Notes: generated by a model from the letters alone, not told the origin. A stretch of 64,000 nucleotides of DNA from Henriciella sp. (GCF_029936995.1 NZ_JAPYRE010000002.1:434001-498000), one strand, 5' to 3'; positions 44,431 to 54,096 are shown, numbered from the stretch's first letter. Made by a program: numbers and translations.

Positions 44431-45709
44431 GAAGCGCAGGCATGTAAGCGCCGAGTGCCAGAGCCCGCCAGATATACATTGTCATGAAGGCCGACCAGAC
44501 GCCTGCATTCCCGAAAGCGGGCCTGAGCAGCAGGTCTGTCCCGACATAGAGAAGGCAAGAGATCACACCGGCATTCCGCAGGGCCTTGCCCTGTGTTGCG
44601 CCGAGGAAGAAGCCGTCGAGTTGCCAGCAGGGCAGGCCGACTATGGGGACGGCGGCGCAGAAAGGCAGAAAGGCGAGCGCGACCGCGCGGGCTTCAGGGT
44701 CGGCGACGAAATTGCTGATGAGCCAGCCCCCGCCGACGAAGTAGGCAAGCGAGATCAGTACGCCGAAGGCAAAGGCGAGTTCTGTCGTCAGCCGCATGGC
44801 CCGCATCAGCCGCGCCCGGTTTCGTGCACCATAGGCTTCACCGATTTCCTTTTCCGCCACGAAGGCAAAGCCATCGAGAACGAAGGCGGAAACGCTGACG
44901 AATTGCAGGAGGACTTCATTGCCCGCGAGTGTGGCTGTGCCAAGGCTCGCGCCAGAATTTACGAACCAGGCAAAACAGAAGAGCAGCGCCAGGGTCCGGA
45001 TCAGGATATCGCGATTGGCGTTGATGAGCGCGGCGAGGCGGGTGCGGTCAAACAGGTGCTGTGAGCGCACAAGCCTGCCACGCACAATGACCAGTCCGAA
45101 GGCAAGCGCGACCCATTCGGCAATCGCCGTACCTGCGCCGATGCCGGCCGGCCCCCAGCCAAGCCCGGCGACAAACCAGATATCCAGCGCGGCATTCGTG
45201 CCGTTCATCACGATCTGGAACGCCAGAAGCTGCCCGGTGCGGCCCGTGCCGAGCAGCCAGCCGGTTATACCGTATCCCATGAGCACGGCAGGTGCGCCCC
45301 AGACACGCGCGTCGAAATACTCCCTCGCGAGTGACTTCACTTCTTCGCCGGCAGAGAACGGCTCGAAGACAAGAAGGCGTAGAAGCGGCGACAGGAGAAG
45401 GATCGCAAGACCGAGTGCAGCGCCGAGCAGCAGGGCGCGTTGCAGGACTGAGTCAACCTCGATCCGGTCTTCCGCGCCTGAGGCCTGTGCAGTGAGGCCG
45501 GTTGTCGACATGCGCAGGAAGCCGAACGCCCAATAGAGGAAGTTCATGACCACGGCGGCGACGCCTACGGCACCTAGATCGAACTTCGTGCCATAGAGCC
45601 CCATGACGGCCGTATCGACGACACCGGTCGAGGCGGTTGCCGCCTGGGCCAGCATGACTGGCACGGCAAGGCCCATGACCTTGTTGCGTGAGAGAGGCTG
45701 AGCAGTCAT
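44381..45709 (-). CDS. MATE family efflux transporter (DinF-like)
   Basis: 442 residues, 12 membrane helices in two six-helix bundles, an inner-membrane exporter driven by H+ or Na+. The opening VMGLAVPVMLAQAATASTGVVDTAVMG is split here only by length limits of quotation: PVMLAQAATASTGVVDTAVM and GLYGTKFDLGAVG are DinF-subfamily features. The substrate is unknown. ATG 45709 gives the family N-terminus; upstream in-frame codons are not conserved. The 50-bp 3' overlap with pyrD means the last 16 residues of both proteins share DNA. Confidence 0.88.
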   Translation of the reverse strand: MTAQPLSRNKVMGLAVPVMLAQAATASTGVVDTAVMGLYGTKFDLGAVGVAAVVMNFLYWAFGFLRMSTTGLTAQASGAEDRIEVDSVLQRALLLGAALGLAILLLSPLLRLLVFEPFSAGEEVKSLAREYFDARVWGAPAVLMGYGITGWLLGTGRTGQLLAFQIVMNGTNAALDIWFVAGLGWGPAGIGAGTAIAEWVALAFGLVIVRGRLVRSQHLFDRTRLAALINANRDILIRTLALLFCFAWFVNSGASLGTATLAGNEVLLQFVSVSAFVLDGFAFVAEKEIGEAYGARNRARLMRAMRLTTELAFAFGVLISLAYFVGGGWLISNFVADPEARAVALAFLPFCAAVPIVGLPCWQLDGFFLGATQGKALRNAGVISCLLYVGTDLLLRPAFGNAGVWSAFMTMYIWRALALGAYMPALLRQTRESQPRQPARQT

Positions 45710-45774
45710 CGCCCGTGGCATATTGGGCGCTGACACGCTTGACAATCTCCAGTGTGGCGACACCTCCTGAAGTC

Positions 45775-46680
45775 ATGTCCCTGCCGATTGTGCACCATGC
45801 CGATTATGACGCCATCAGCGTGCCGGATGCTCACCGCTTCCCGATGCGGAAGTATACTCTGGTCGCCGACCTGCTGCGCCAGCGCGGCGCGAGTTTCACT
45901 GTGCCTGCCCACGCTCCGGAGAGCTGGCTGCATCTTGCGCATGACCCGGCCTATGTCACAGCCGTCCTGACCTCCTCGGTAGAAGAAAAGACAGCGCGCC
46001 GGATCGGATTCGAGATGACACCTGCCATCGCTGCGCGGACCCGGGCCTCGGTCGGTGGCACCTGTCTGGCGATGCGCCTCGCGCTAGAGCATGGCGCTGC
46101 TGTCAGTCTGGCCGGAGGTAGCCATCATGCTCATTACGAAGGCGGGGCGGGTTTCTGCGTCTTCAATGATGTTGCCGTGGCAGCCCGCCTTGCGATTGAA
46201 GAGGGGCTTGCCTCCCGGGTCGCGGTCATCGATTGCGATGTCCATCACGGGGATGGCACGGCTGCGATCTTTGCCGGAGAGCCGCGTGTCTTCACAAGCT
46301 CCCTGCATTGCGAAGACAACTGGCCGCGCGAGAAACCACCCTCAGACCTTGATGTTGGTCTGCCAAAAGGTGCAGGTGACGGCCCCTATATCGAAGCGCT
46401 GGACAATCTGATCGGGCAGGTGTTTGCGCAGGCCAGGCCGGACCTCGTTTTCTATAATGCGGGTGTCGACCCGCACGCCGATGACCGCCTCGGCCACCTT
46501 CAACTCAGTGATGACGGGCTGAGGAGCCGCGACCTGCGTGTGGCCGAGGCTTGCGCACGTCACGGTGTCCCGGTCGTCGGCGTGTTGGGCGGAGGCTATT
46601 CAAGGGATGCGGAAGCCGTGGCGCGCCGTCATACCTTCATGGTCGATGCGCTTGCGGCGATAACAGCGGTTTCCGCCTGA
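45775..46680 (+). CDS. Histone-deacetylase-family amidohydrolase
   Basis: 301 residues, arginase/deacetylase fold. The Zn ligands are in VIDCDVHHGDGT and VFYNAGVDPHADDRLG, and the tandem-His catalytic pair in AGGSHHAHYEGGAGFCVFND. Bacterial members deacetylate acetylpolyamines, acetoin-related compounds or proteins. The class I-like length and sequence do not decide the substrate. ATG 45775 is used; GTG 45754 is possible. It is divergent from the MATE gene and 42 bp before recQ. Confidence 0.9.
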   Translation: MSLPIVHHADYDAISVPDAHRFPMRKYTLVADLLRQRGASFTVPAHAPESWLHLAHDPAYVTAVLTSSVEEKTARRIGFEMTPAIAARTRASVGGTCLAMRLALEHGAAVSLAGGSHHAHYEGGAGFCVFNDVAVAARLAIEEGLASRVAVIDCDVHHGDGTAAIFAGEPRVFTSSLHCEDNWPREKPPSDLDVGLPKGAGDGPYIEALDNLIGQVFAQARPDLVFYNAGVDPHADDRLGHLQLSDDGLRSRDLRVAEACARHGVPVVGVLGGGYSRDAEAVARRHTFMVDALAAITAVSA

Positions 46681-46722
46681 GCGTGCTTGCGCGCGGCGCG
46701 CGACTCCCGGCACAGATCGCTC

Positions 46723-48564
46723 ATGAGTGATGCTGCATTATCTGACACCGGAGAAACGCCACTCGACATGCTTCGGCGTGTCTATGGGTATGAGGCTTTC
46801 CGCGGTCTTCAGGCCAGCGTCATAGATGATGTCATGGCGGGTCGGGATGTGCTGGCCGTCCTGCCAACAGGCGGCGGCAAGTCGCTTTGCTACCAGATCC
46901 CGGCCATGCTGCGCGAGGGCGTCGGCATTGTTGTCTCCCCCCTGATTGCGCTGATGGCAGACCAGGTAGATGCACTGAAAGTGCTTGGTGTGCGCGCTGA
47001 GCGTCTGGACTCCTCCATGTCTTTCGAGGCCAAGACAGCCGCGCTGGAAGCTGCCGCACGGGGTGAGATGGACCTGCTCTACCTGTCCCCGGAAGCCCTT
47101 TCGACTGGGCTCGCCGGACGACTGACCCGGCTGCCTGTGTCCATGCTGGCGATCGACGAGGCCCACTGCGTCAGTCAGTGGGGCCATGACTTCCGCCCGG
47201 ATTATCGCGCCCTCGGGCGGCTGAAGCAGATGTTTCCCGGCGTTCCCCGCATTGCGGTCACGGCGACAGCTGATGAGCGCACGCGTGAGGATATCCTCGC
47301 CCAGCTGGCTCTGACAGATCCCGCAACGCATGTCGCCAGTTTTGACCGGCCGAATCTGACGCTTGGTGCCGAGCCGAAAGCGGGCGGACGTTCAGACCGT
47401 GTGATTGCGCTGGTCCGTGCCCACAAGGGCGAAAGCGGTATCGTCTATGCCGCCACGCGCGATGGCACCGAGACGCTGGCCGCTGCGTTGGAGCGGACCG
47501 GGATACCCGCGCTTGCCTATCATGCCGGACTTGATGCAGAGGTGCGGGCCGAACGCCAGCAGCGCTTCCTGCTGGAGGACGGCTTGACCATGTGTGCGAC
47601 GGTGGCGTTCGGCATGGGGGTCGACAAGCCGGATGTGCGCTTCGTCATCCACGCTGACCCGCCAAAGACGCTGGAAGCCTACTGGCAGGAGGTTGGACGG
47701 GCTGGTCGTGACGGCAAACCTGCGGAGGGGTTTGCCCTGTTCGGGCCGGCCGACATGCGCCGCTCGATCAGCTGGACTGTGGACAGCGACGCGGCCGAAG
47801 AGGTCAAGCGTGTTCAACTGACGAAGACCCGGCAACTCTTTGCGTTCTTTAATGGAACTGAGTGTCGGCGCGCGGCGGTGCGGCGCTATTTCGGTGAGGC
47901 GGATGTCACTCCCTGCGGAGACTGCGACAACTGCCAGCGTGATCCCGCGGACGGCTTTGACGCGAGCCGGTTTGCGCAGATGGCCGTTTCGGCGGTTATC
48001 CGGTGCGGACAGCGCATCGGGCGGGGGCGGCTCATTATTCACCTGCTGGGGCAGGCGAAAGATGGTTTTGATGAGGACCTGCAGACGCTCTCGACCTATG
48101 GCATTGGTACGGATCTTTCCAAGCAGGGCTGGAATGCGGTGTTCGATGAGCTGCTTTTCTCCGGCCTGCTGGCTGAGGGCGGCGATGTCATGCGTCCGGT
48201 TATCATCGTGCCGGATGCAGATGCTGCGAAGGCCCTCTTCAGGGGTGATGCGCAAGTCTGGCTGCGCAGTGACCCGAATGTACGCAAGCGGCGCAGGCGT
48301 GAACGGGCGGCAAGCGCTGATATGTCACTCGAACTTTCTGCGCGTGACCGGGAGTTGTTCGATGCCTTGCGCACCTGGCGTCTCGACACAGCCAAGACCA
48401 AGGGTGTGCCGCCTTATGTCATCTTCCATGACCGCACACTTGCCGCCATCGCGCAGGAGCGCCCGGCCTGCCAGGATAGCCTGCGGGCGATTTCCGGCGT
48501 CGGGGAAAAGAAAGCCGGCCGCTATGCCGACGAGATTGCCCGGCTTGTCGGCGAGGCGGCCTGA
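46723..48564 (+). CDS. recQ: ATP-dependent DNA helicase RecQ
   Basis: 613 residues. A 3'-5' helicase of recombination repair. Motif I TGGGKSLCYQIP, motif II DEAHCVSQWGHDFRP, motif VI EVGRAGRDG, then the RecQ zinc-binding part (ECRRAAVRRYFG, CGDCDNCQ), a winged-helix RQC domain and a C-terminal HRDC domain (about 535-610, ISGVGEKKAGRYADEI). All expected domains are present. ATG 46723 is chosen; the frame is open to 46687 without conservation. Confidence 0.96.
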   Translation: MSDAALSDTGETPLDMLRRVYGYEAFRGLQASVIDDVMAGRDVLAVLPTGGGKSLCYQIPAMLREGVGIVVSPLIALMADQVDALKVLGVRAERLDSSMSFEAKTAALEAAARGEMDLLYLSPEALSTGLAGRLTRLPVSMLAIDEAHCVSQWGHDFRPDYRALGRLKQMFPGVPRIAVTATADERTREDILAQLALTDPATHVASFDRPNLTLGAEPKAGGRSDRVIALVRAHKGESGIVYAATRDGTETLAAALERTGIPALAYHAGLDAEVRAERQQRFLLEDGLTMCATVAFGMGVDKPDVRFVIHADPPKTLEAYWQEVGRAGRDGKPAEGFALFGPADMRRSISWTVDSDAAEEVKRVQLTKTRQLFAFFNGTECRRAAVRRYFGEADVTPCGDCDNCQRDPADGFDASRFAQMAVSAVIRCGQRIGRGRLIIHLLGQAKDGFDEDLQTLSTYGIGTDLSKQGWNAVFDELLFSGLLAEGGDVMRPVIIVPDADAAKALFRGDAQVWLRSDPNVRKRRRRERAASADMSLELSARDRELFDALRTWRLDTAKTKGVPPYVIFHDRTLAAIAQERPACQDSLRAISGVGEKKAGRYADEIARLVGEAA

Positions 48565-48637
48565 GACCGGAACCCTTGCCAAAACGCTTCGTTGGTCCTT
48601 CTTAGGTGAGAGGCTTGCAATTCAATAAGGAGGCTTG

Positions 48638-50191
48638 ATGCCCAGCCAGACAACGAAGGCATCTGTCGTCGTACGCAATGCGACACTTGATGACGTGCCG
48701 AAAATCGCAGCGCTGGTGCTCAAGACCTATGGCCGGCCGGCTGACGGCTACACGCCGGGCATGCTGCGCGGGCAGATATCGGCCTTTCCCGAAGGCCAGT
48801 TCCTTGTCGAATATGACGGCGAGGTTGTCGGTTATGCCGCAAGCTTCCTGGTGAGCGAAGACCTCGCCATGACGCCGCATAACTGGATCGAGATCACCGG
48901 TAATGGCTACGCCGCCCGCCATGATCCTGAAGGCGAGTGGCTTTATGGAATGGAAGTCTGCGTTGACCCGGATATCCGGCGTACACGTATCGGCCAGCGG
49001 CTTTACAATGCGCGCCAGCAACTATGTGAATCATGGGAGCTGAAAGGCATTGTCTTTGGCGGACGTATGCCTGGATGGCGGCGCCGGAAAAAGACCTATC
49101 CCCAGCCAGAGGATTATGTCGAAGCCGTCCGCGCCCAGAAAATCACAGACCCCGTCATCCGCTTTCACATGCGCAATGGATTCGAGCCGATCGGGGTGAT
49201 GCGCAACTACCTGCTTGAAGACAAGGATTCAGGCGGCCACGCCACGCATATGGTCTGGCACAATCCGTATGCGGAGGAAATCAAGCAGTCACAGAAGATC
49301 ACATACTCGATAAAGGAATCCGTGCGTGTGGCCACTGTACAGGTTCAGATGCGCGCAGTGAGCAGTTTTGAAGAGTTCATGAACAATGTGGAGTACTTCG
49401 TCGATGTCTGTTCAGACAGGCGGGCCGATTTCGTAGTTTTTCCGGAAATGTTCACACTGCAGCTGCTGGCTTTCGAGAAACGCAAGCTCTCTCCTGCCGA
49501 AGCCATCGAGGCGCTGACGCGGTATACACAGCGCTTCATCGACGAAATGCGCGAACTCGCGATTTCCTATAACATCAATATTATCGGTGGCTCGCACCCG
49601 ACGCGGACCGATGACGGCGATATCCAGAATGTCGCCTATGTTTTCCTGCGTGACGGGTCAGTCCATGCGCAGGAAAAAATTCATCCGACTCCGGACGAAC
49701 GTCACTGGTGGAACATCAAGGGCGGCGACTCCGTCGATGTTATCCCGACAGACTGCGGCCCGATCGGCGTATTGATCTGCTATGATTCGGAATTTCCTGA
49801 ACTGGCCCGCCGCCTCACCGACGAGGGCGCGCGTATCCTGTTCACGCCGTTCTGTACGGACTCCCGGCAGGGGCACCTGCGTGTGCGTTATTGCTGTCAG
49901 GCGCGCGCCATCGAGAACCAGCTCTATGTGGTGACTTCAGGCTGTACGGGGAATCTGCCGAATGTTGCCAACATGGACGTCAATTACGCCCAGTCGGCTA
50001 TCATGACACCTTGCGACTACTCATTCGCGCGTGAAGGCATTGCTGCAGAGATTTCCGAAAATGTCGAAGCGGTTGTCATGGCCGATCTTGATCTGACGGA
50101 TCTTTCCTGGGCCCGTTCACAGGGGACCGTGCGCAATCTCCGTGACCGGCGGTTCGATCTCTATCGTATCGCCTGGAACGACGGCGGGTAG
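48638..50191 (+). CDS. GNAT acetyltransferase-nitrilase fusion protein
   Basis: 517 residues. Residues 1-215 are a GNAT domain (VRNATLDDVPKIAALVLKTY; acetyl-CoA loop DPDIRRTRIGQRLYNARQ). Residues 228-510 are a carbon-nitrogen hydrolase with Glu270 (VFPEMF), Lys347 (QEKIHP) and Cys381 (LICYDSEFPE) as the complete triad. The fusion occurs as a known family in bacteria. Amidase action on an amide plus acetylation of an amine is a plausible pair, but no substrate is known to me. AAGGAGG lies 8 nt before the ATG. Its stop codon forms the edge of the inverted-repeat element. Confidence 0.9.
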   Translation: MPSQTTKASVVVRNATLDDVPKIAALVLKTYGRPADGYTPGMLRGQISAFPEGQFLVEYDGEVVGYAASFLVSEDLAMTPHNWIEITGNGYAARHDPEGEWLYGMEVCVDPDIRRTRIGQRLYNARQQLCESWELKGIVFGGRMPGWRRRKKTYPQPEDYVEAVRAQKITDPVIRFHMRNGFEPIGVMRNYLLEDKDSGGHATHMVWHNPYAEEIKQSQKITYSIKESVRVATVQVQMRAVSSFEEFMNNVEYFVDVCSDRRADFVVFPEMFTLQLLAFEKRKLSPAEAIEALTRYTQRFIDEMRELAISYNINIIGGSHPTRTDDGDIQNVAYVFLRDGSVHAQEKIHPTPDERHWWNIKGGDSVDVIPTDCGPIGVLICYDSEFPELARRLTDEGARILFTPFCTDSRQGHLRVRYCCQARAIENQLYVVTSGCTGNLPNVANMDVNYAQSAIMTPCDYSFAREGIAAEISENVEAVVMADLDLTDLSWARSQGTVRNLRDRRFDLYRIAWNDGG

Positions 50192-50470
50192 GGTTTAGTC
50201 CTCATAAATTTTGTTGCGGAGGCAATCGGATGAGCAAGGGATGCAATGAAAGACGCGCCGGGCGGGCACATGCCCGTCCAGGCGGCTTGATGCAGCAGAC
50301 CGCCGCTCAGACTGTCGAGGCGTCCGGAGCGGGCCGCGGCGGACAGCGATCTTTTGCCCTCTGGCTGCGTTGCCGCCGCTTGAAAGGTCTCGGCCTTCCT
50401 GCGCGCCCGCGCCTCGCCAGCGGCCAAAACTCCGCCGCCCGCCGCGGCAAAATTTGTGAGGACTAAACCC
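50191..50470. repeat. 280-bp element with ~30-bp terminal inverted repeats (MITE-like or structured RNA)
   Basis: The left arm (50191-50222) begins GGGTTTAGTCCTCATAAATT; the right arm (50439-50470) is its reverse complement with about four mismatches over 32 bp, and the outer 23 bp differ at only one position. The GC-rich core holds an inner hairpin CGGGCA-CA-TGCCCG (50263-50276) and no convincing gene. The left edge uses the G of the fusion gene's stop codon; the right edge carries the GTG start of the next gene. No transposase and no clear target duplication are seen. Confidence 0.7.
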
Positions 50471-51772
50471 GGCCTCCCGGCGCTCAGCGATAATCGCCCG
50501 CTGAGGCTGGGCAGTCTGATGCTGCTCTATGCCGCGCAGGGGGCGCCGGAGGGCCTTCTCTACATAGCGATTCCGGCCTGGTTTGCCGCGCAGGGCGTAA
50601 GCGCGGAAGCGATTGGTGGGTATGTCGCCATCATCCTGCTGCCGTGGAGCTTCAAGCTTTTCAACGGCGTGCTGATGGACCGGTTCACCTGGTTGCCCAT
50701 GGGACGCAAACGGCCATGGCTGATCATTGCCCAGCTCCTGCTGGTCTCGAGCCTGATCTGGTTTTCTGTCCTGACATCGCCAACCGAGAGCCTCTACTGG
50801 TTTGCCGCTGCCGGATTCGCGGTGAATTTTGCAGGCGCGTTCCAGGATGTCGCCATTGACGGGATGGCCATCGACATTCTCGATGAGGAGGAACGTGCCA
50901 GTGCCAATGGCCTGATGTGGGGCGGCAAGACGCTAGGCACGGCAGGTTTTGCCTTTGTCGGCGGTAGGCTCATCGGGGAGGAGGGCCATGTAATGGCAGC
51001 GCTCGTGACCGCATTTTTCGTGGCCGTTGTCATGCTCTTGCCCATCCTGCTACGCGAACGTGCCGGGGAGAAATTGCTGCCCTGGACCAGGGGTGAGGCG
51101 GCCCCTGCCGCGCGGGAGCGTCAATTGCGCCAGTGGTGGCCGCTCGTGCGCAACGTCATTGGAGCGATGCGCAAACCGGCCAGTCTCACGCTCGCCGCAG
51201 GTATCCTGCTTGCGTTTACGGCTTACGGCCTGAAGACGGCTTTCTCACCGGCGCTTGCTGTGCAGCAATTGGGCTGGGAGCGCGAGCTTTTTACAAACCG
51301 TGATGCGCTGGCCGACATGACGGGGGGGCTTTTCGGAATCTTCGTGTCCGGCTGGCTGGCCGACAAGGTCGGTCCGATGAAGGCGCTGGGGGGTGCACTC
51401 GCCGGGATGGCGCTCATCAATGGACTGGCCGTTTGGCAATGGAGCTCACCGGATTTCTATTTCGCGTACCTGCTTGTCTATAGCGTGCTCTTCGTCCTGA
51501 TGTCGGTATGCACCTATGCAATTGCCATGGGGCAATCGCGGGGGAGTGTGGCGGCAACACAGTTCTCCATATTCATGGCGCTCCTGAACCTTGGCACGAG
51601 TTTTGGCGCGAGCCGGCTGGAACTTGTGCGGGGGCTTGGCGGATATGAGGCCGCCTTTATGGCGTGCGCCTGTCTCAGCCTTGCCGCCACCGGGTTTTAT
51701 GCCTTGTCGGTGAGCCTTGACCGTGCGTCTGGCAGCTCAGGTGCTCTCGGCGACGAGGAAATGCGCCTGTAG
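50456..51772 (+). CDS. MFS transporter, AmpG-like
   Basis: 438 residues, 12 membrane helices. Its start LMLLYAAQGAPEGLLYIAIP, the loop MDRFTWLPMGRKRPW and FQDVAIDGMAIDIL are typical of the AmpG/PAT branch of the major facilitator superfamily (muropeptide permease AmpG, acetyl-CoA transporter). AmpG itself imports cell-wall anhydromuropeptides; assignment to that substrate is uncertain. GTG 50456 lies inside the right inverted repeat; ATG 50519, at the start of the first helix, is the alternative. The 3' end overlaps the thioesterase gene by 36 bp. Confidence 0.82.
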   Translation: MRTKPGLPALSDNRPLRLGSLMLLYAAQGAPEGLLYIAIPAWFAAQGVSAEAIGGYVAIILLPWSFKLFNGVLMDRFTWLPMGRKRPWLIIAQLLLVSSLIWFSVLTSPTESLYWFAAAGFAVNFAGAFQDVAIDGMAIDILDEEERASANGLMWGGKTLGTAGFAFVGGRLIGEEGHVMAALVTAFFVAVVMLLPILLRERAGEKLLPWTRGEAAPAARERQLRQWWPLVRNVIGAMRKPASLTLAAGILLAFTAYGLKTAFSPALAVQQLGWERELFTNRDALADMTGGLFGIFVSGWLADKVGPMKALGGALAGMALINGLAVWQWSSPDFYFAYLLVYSVLFVLMSVCTYAIAMGQSRGSVAATQFSIFMALLNLGTSFGASRLELVRGLGGYEAAFMACACLSLAATGFYALSVSLDRASGSSGALGDEEMRL

Positions 51773-52150
51773 GCCTGCAACTGGCTTGTCCCGCTCGGCC
51801 TGCCAGGCTTCAGCCCGTACGCTGGCCATGCGACGGCCGAGTTTGTGCACGATAGCGCGGGCATAAAGGTCCTCGCCCTTGGCCGAGCGCAGATAGTCGA
51901 TCGTGATGTTGACCGGTTTGGGCGGGCGCTGAAGGTCTGTCAGCAGGAAAACCTGCGCCATGGCAGTCAGTTCCAGAAAGGCACCCGTGCAGCCGCCGTG
52001 CAGGGCATTAATCGCTGCATTCCCTATGAATTTCTCCTGGAAGGGCAGGACTGTGGTCATTTCGTCGCCCATGATTTCGCAGCGCATACCGAGAAAACGT
52101 GCGAAGGGTGTTCGCTCCAGAAAGCCTTGCAGTTCGCCAGCGCGGCTCAT
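51737..52150 (-). CDS. PaaI-type hotdog thioesterase 1
   Basis: 137 residues, single hotdog fold. The substrate-binding helix with NAAINALHGGCTGAFLELTA (the family's HGG motif) and a strand NITIDYLRSAKGEDLYA are typical of PaaI/YiiD-like acyl-CoA thioesterases. It overlaps the next thioesterase gene (ATGA at 52147-52150), so both are made from one transcript and may work as a heterodimer or on related substrates. Start ATG 52150. Confidence 0.85.
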   Translation of the reverse strand: MSRAGELQGFLERTPFARFLGMRCEIMGDEMTTVLPFQEKFIGNAAINALHGGCTGAFLELTAMAQVFLLTDLQRPPKPVNITIDYLRSAKGEDLYARAIVHKLGRRMASVRAEAWQAERDKPVAGLQAHFLVAEST

Positions 52151-52665
52151 GACGATTTCTCCGAAAGCATCGCCTGAGCCATCTCGACGGCCTGGTTTCC
52201 GCTTGCCCACCGGGTGATGTCATTCAGGGCGAAGGCGCCTGCTGCGGTCGCAATGACTTTTTCCCGGTTGTCGTGAAAGGCCCAGGCATGCGTGAAAGCA
52301 ACATTACGGGTGACGTGGTAACATTCGGCTTCGGCGAGTATGTCCCGGCCCTTTTCTGCCGGGCGCATGTAATCGATGCGCAGGTCCAGCGTGGCCATAG
52401 ACTTGGGTTCACTAAGCGCGGTATTAGCCGCGACGCCGCACAGATTGTCGAGCAGGGCCGTGAGCACACCGCCATGAATCACGCCTGAATCGGGATCGCC
52501 GACCAGTTCTTCCCGCCAGGCAACTTTTGCAAAGGCGCGCCCCTGTTCGATGCTGGTCAGCTCAAACCCCAACGCTTTCGCCCAGGGGACGCTGGTCATG
52601 ATTCTCGACGCATTCTGCTGCATCGCCCTGAAAAGAAGGTCCTTGCCCTCTTCTGCATCTGACAT
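52147..52665 (-). CDS. PaaI-type hotdog thioesterase 2
   Basis: 172 residues. The hotdog core has DSGVIHGGVLTALLDNLCGV (HGG motif with catalytic Asp/Asn region) and ATLDLRIDYMRPAEKGRDIL. It hydrolyses acyl-CoA thioesters; the aromatic or medium-chain specificity is unknown. It precedes the smaller thioesterase in an operon and is divergent from the flavin monooxygenase gene, 99 bp away. Confidence 0.87.
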   Translation of the reverse strand: MSDAEEGKDLLFRAMQQNASRIMTSVPWAKALGFELTSIEQGRAFAKVAWREELVGDPDSGVIHGGVLTALLDNLCGVAANTALSEPKSMATLDLRIDYMRPAEKGRDILAEAECYHVTRNVAFTHAWAFHDNREKVIATAAGAFALNDITRWASGNQAVEMAQAMLSEKSS

Positions 52666-52764
52666 CTGGCTGGCCTGCTTCCGTTGCGTGAAATTGACGA
52701 TCTCGAAAGCGTCGATACCATCCCTTCAAAAGAGCGCAATACATCGCGCCACGGGAGGTATGAA

Positions 52765-54096
52765 TTGGCATTCGACGGACAGTCCAAAGGCAAGGCCTGC
52801 ATTATTGGCGCAGGCTGTTCCGGTTTCACCATGGCCAAGCGGCTCAAGGATTACGGCATTCCGTATGATTGTTTCGAGATGTCGGACGGCATTGGTGGCA
52901 ACTGGTATTATGGCAACCCCAACGGGCTTTCTTCCTGCTATCAGAGCCTGCACATCGACACGTCTAAATGGCGGCTCGCCTTCGAGGATTTCCCGGTCCC
53001 GGACGACTGGCCGGATTTTCCCCATCACGGACAGCTGCTGCAGTATTTCAACGACTATGTCGATCATTTCGGCCTGCGTGAGACGATCACTTTCAACACC
53101 AAGGTCGAGAAGGCCACACGCAAGGAGGATGGCTGCTGGGCGGTGACGCTGTCTACAGGCGAGACCCGTGAGTATGAGTGGCTGTTCGTGGCCAATGGCC
53201 ATCACTGGGACGCGCGTACGCCGGATTATCCCGGCGAGTTCGACGGCCATCAGGTCCATTCCCATCATTATCGCGATCCGTTCGAACCCTATGATTTTCG
53301 CGGCAAACGCGTTCTTGTCGTTGGTGCGGGTAATTCCGCGATGGATATTTCCTCAGAGCTGTCCCAGCGCCCGATTGCCGAAAGGCTGTTTATTTCCATG
53401 CGGCGTGGCGTCTGGGTCCTGCCGAAATACATGAATGGGGAGCCGGCCGATAAATCCGTCCTGCCGGGCTGGATGCCAGCAAAGATCGGACGCAAGCTCG
53501 CACGTGCCGCCATCAAGAAACGGGTCGGGCGTATGGAAGATTATGGCCTTCCAAAGCCTGACCATGAGCCGCTTGATGCTCACCCGTCGGTCTCCGGCGA
53601 GTTCCTGACCCGTGTCGGTTGTGGCGATATCCACCCCAAGGGCGCGATGGAGCGTCTCGACGGCGATGGCGTCGTTTTCAAGGATGGAACGCGCGAACAG
53701 ATAGATGCGATCGTCTGGGCGACGGGTTACAATGTCAGCTTCCCGTTCCTTGAAGATCCGGAAATCCTGCCCAAGGACAACAAGATCAAGCTGTTCAAGC
53801 GCATGGTCCGGCCGGGTTATGAAAACCTGTTCTTCCTGGGGCTCGCCCAGCCCCTGCCGACCCTGGTGAACTTCGCTGAGCAGCAGTCAAAACTCTGCGC
53901 GGCGAAGATCAATGGCGACTATGAGCTGCCCACGCGCGATGAGATGTGGCAGATCATCGAGGAAGACGAGGAATTCCACCTTGGCCACTTCTACGATGCA
54001 CCGCGTCATACAATGCAGGTGGATTTTAACGCCTACGTAAAGGATCTCATGAAAGAAATAGAGCGGGGGCGGAAACGGGCGAAGGCACCTGCCTGA
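52765..54096 (+). CDS. Flavin-containing monooxygenase
   Basis: 443 residues. FAD-binding Rossmann motif IIGAGCSGF (13-21), the FMO-type GGNWYYGNPNG, the sequence SLHIDTSKWRLAFEDFPVPD, and a second, NADPH-binding motif VVGAGNSAMD near 192. Family members oxidise N or S atoms, or ketones (Baeyer-Villiger type). TTG 52765 has GGGAGG 6 nt upstream and yields the family N-terminus AFDGQSKGK. The TTG at 52684 would add 27 unconserved residues. Confidence 0.85.
   Translation: MAFDGQSKGKACIIGAGCSGFTMAKRLKDYGIPYDCFEMSDGIGGNWYYGNPNGLSSCYQSLHIDTSKWRLAFEDFPVPDDWPDFPHHGQLLQYFNDYVDHFGLRETITFNTKVEKATRKEDGCWAVTLSTGETREYEWLFVANGHHWDARTPDYPGEFDGHQVHSHHYRDPFEPYDFRGKRVLVVGAGNSAMDISSELSQRPIAERLFISMRRGVWVLPKYMNGEPADKSVLPGWMPAKIGRKLARAAIKKRVGRMEDYGLPKPDHEPLDAHPSVSGEFLTRVGCGDIHPKGAMERLDGDGVVFKDGTREQIDAIVWATGYNVSFPFLEDPEILPKDNKIKLFKRMVRPGYENLFFLGLAQPLPTLVNFAEQQSKLCAAKINGDYELPTRDEMWQIIEEDEEFHLGHFYDAPRHTMQVDFNAYVKDLMKEIERGRKRAKAPA

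Noticed and set aside
50230..50466. 78-codon ORF inside the inverted-repeat element
   Set aside because: Arg/Ala-rich, low-complexity product with no domain features; it runs through the right inverted repeat and past the next gene's start, so it is probably fortuitous.
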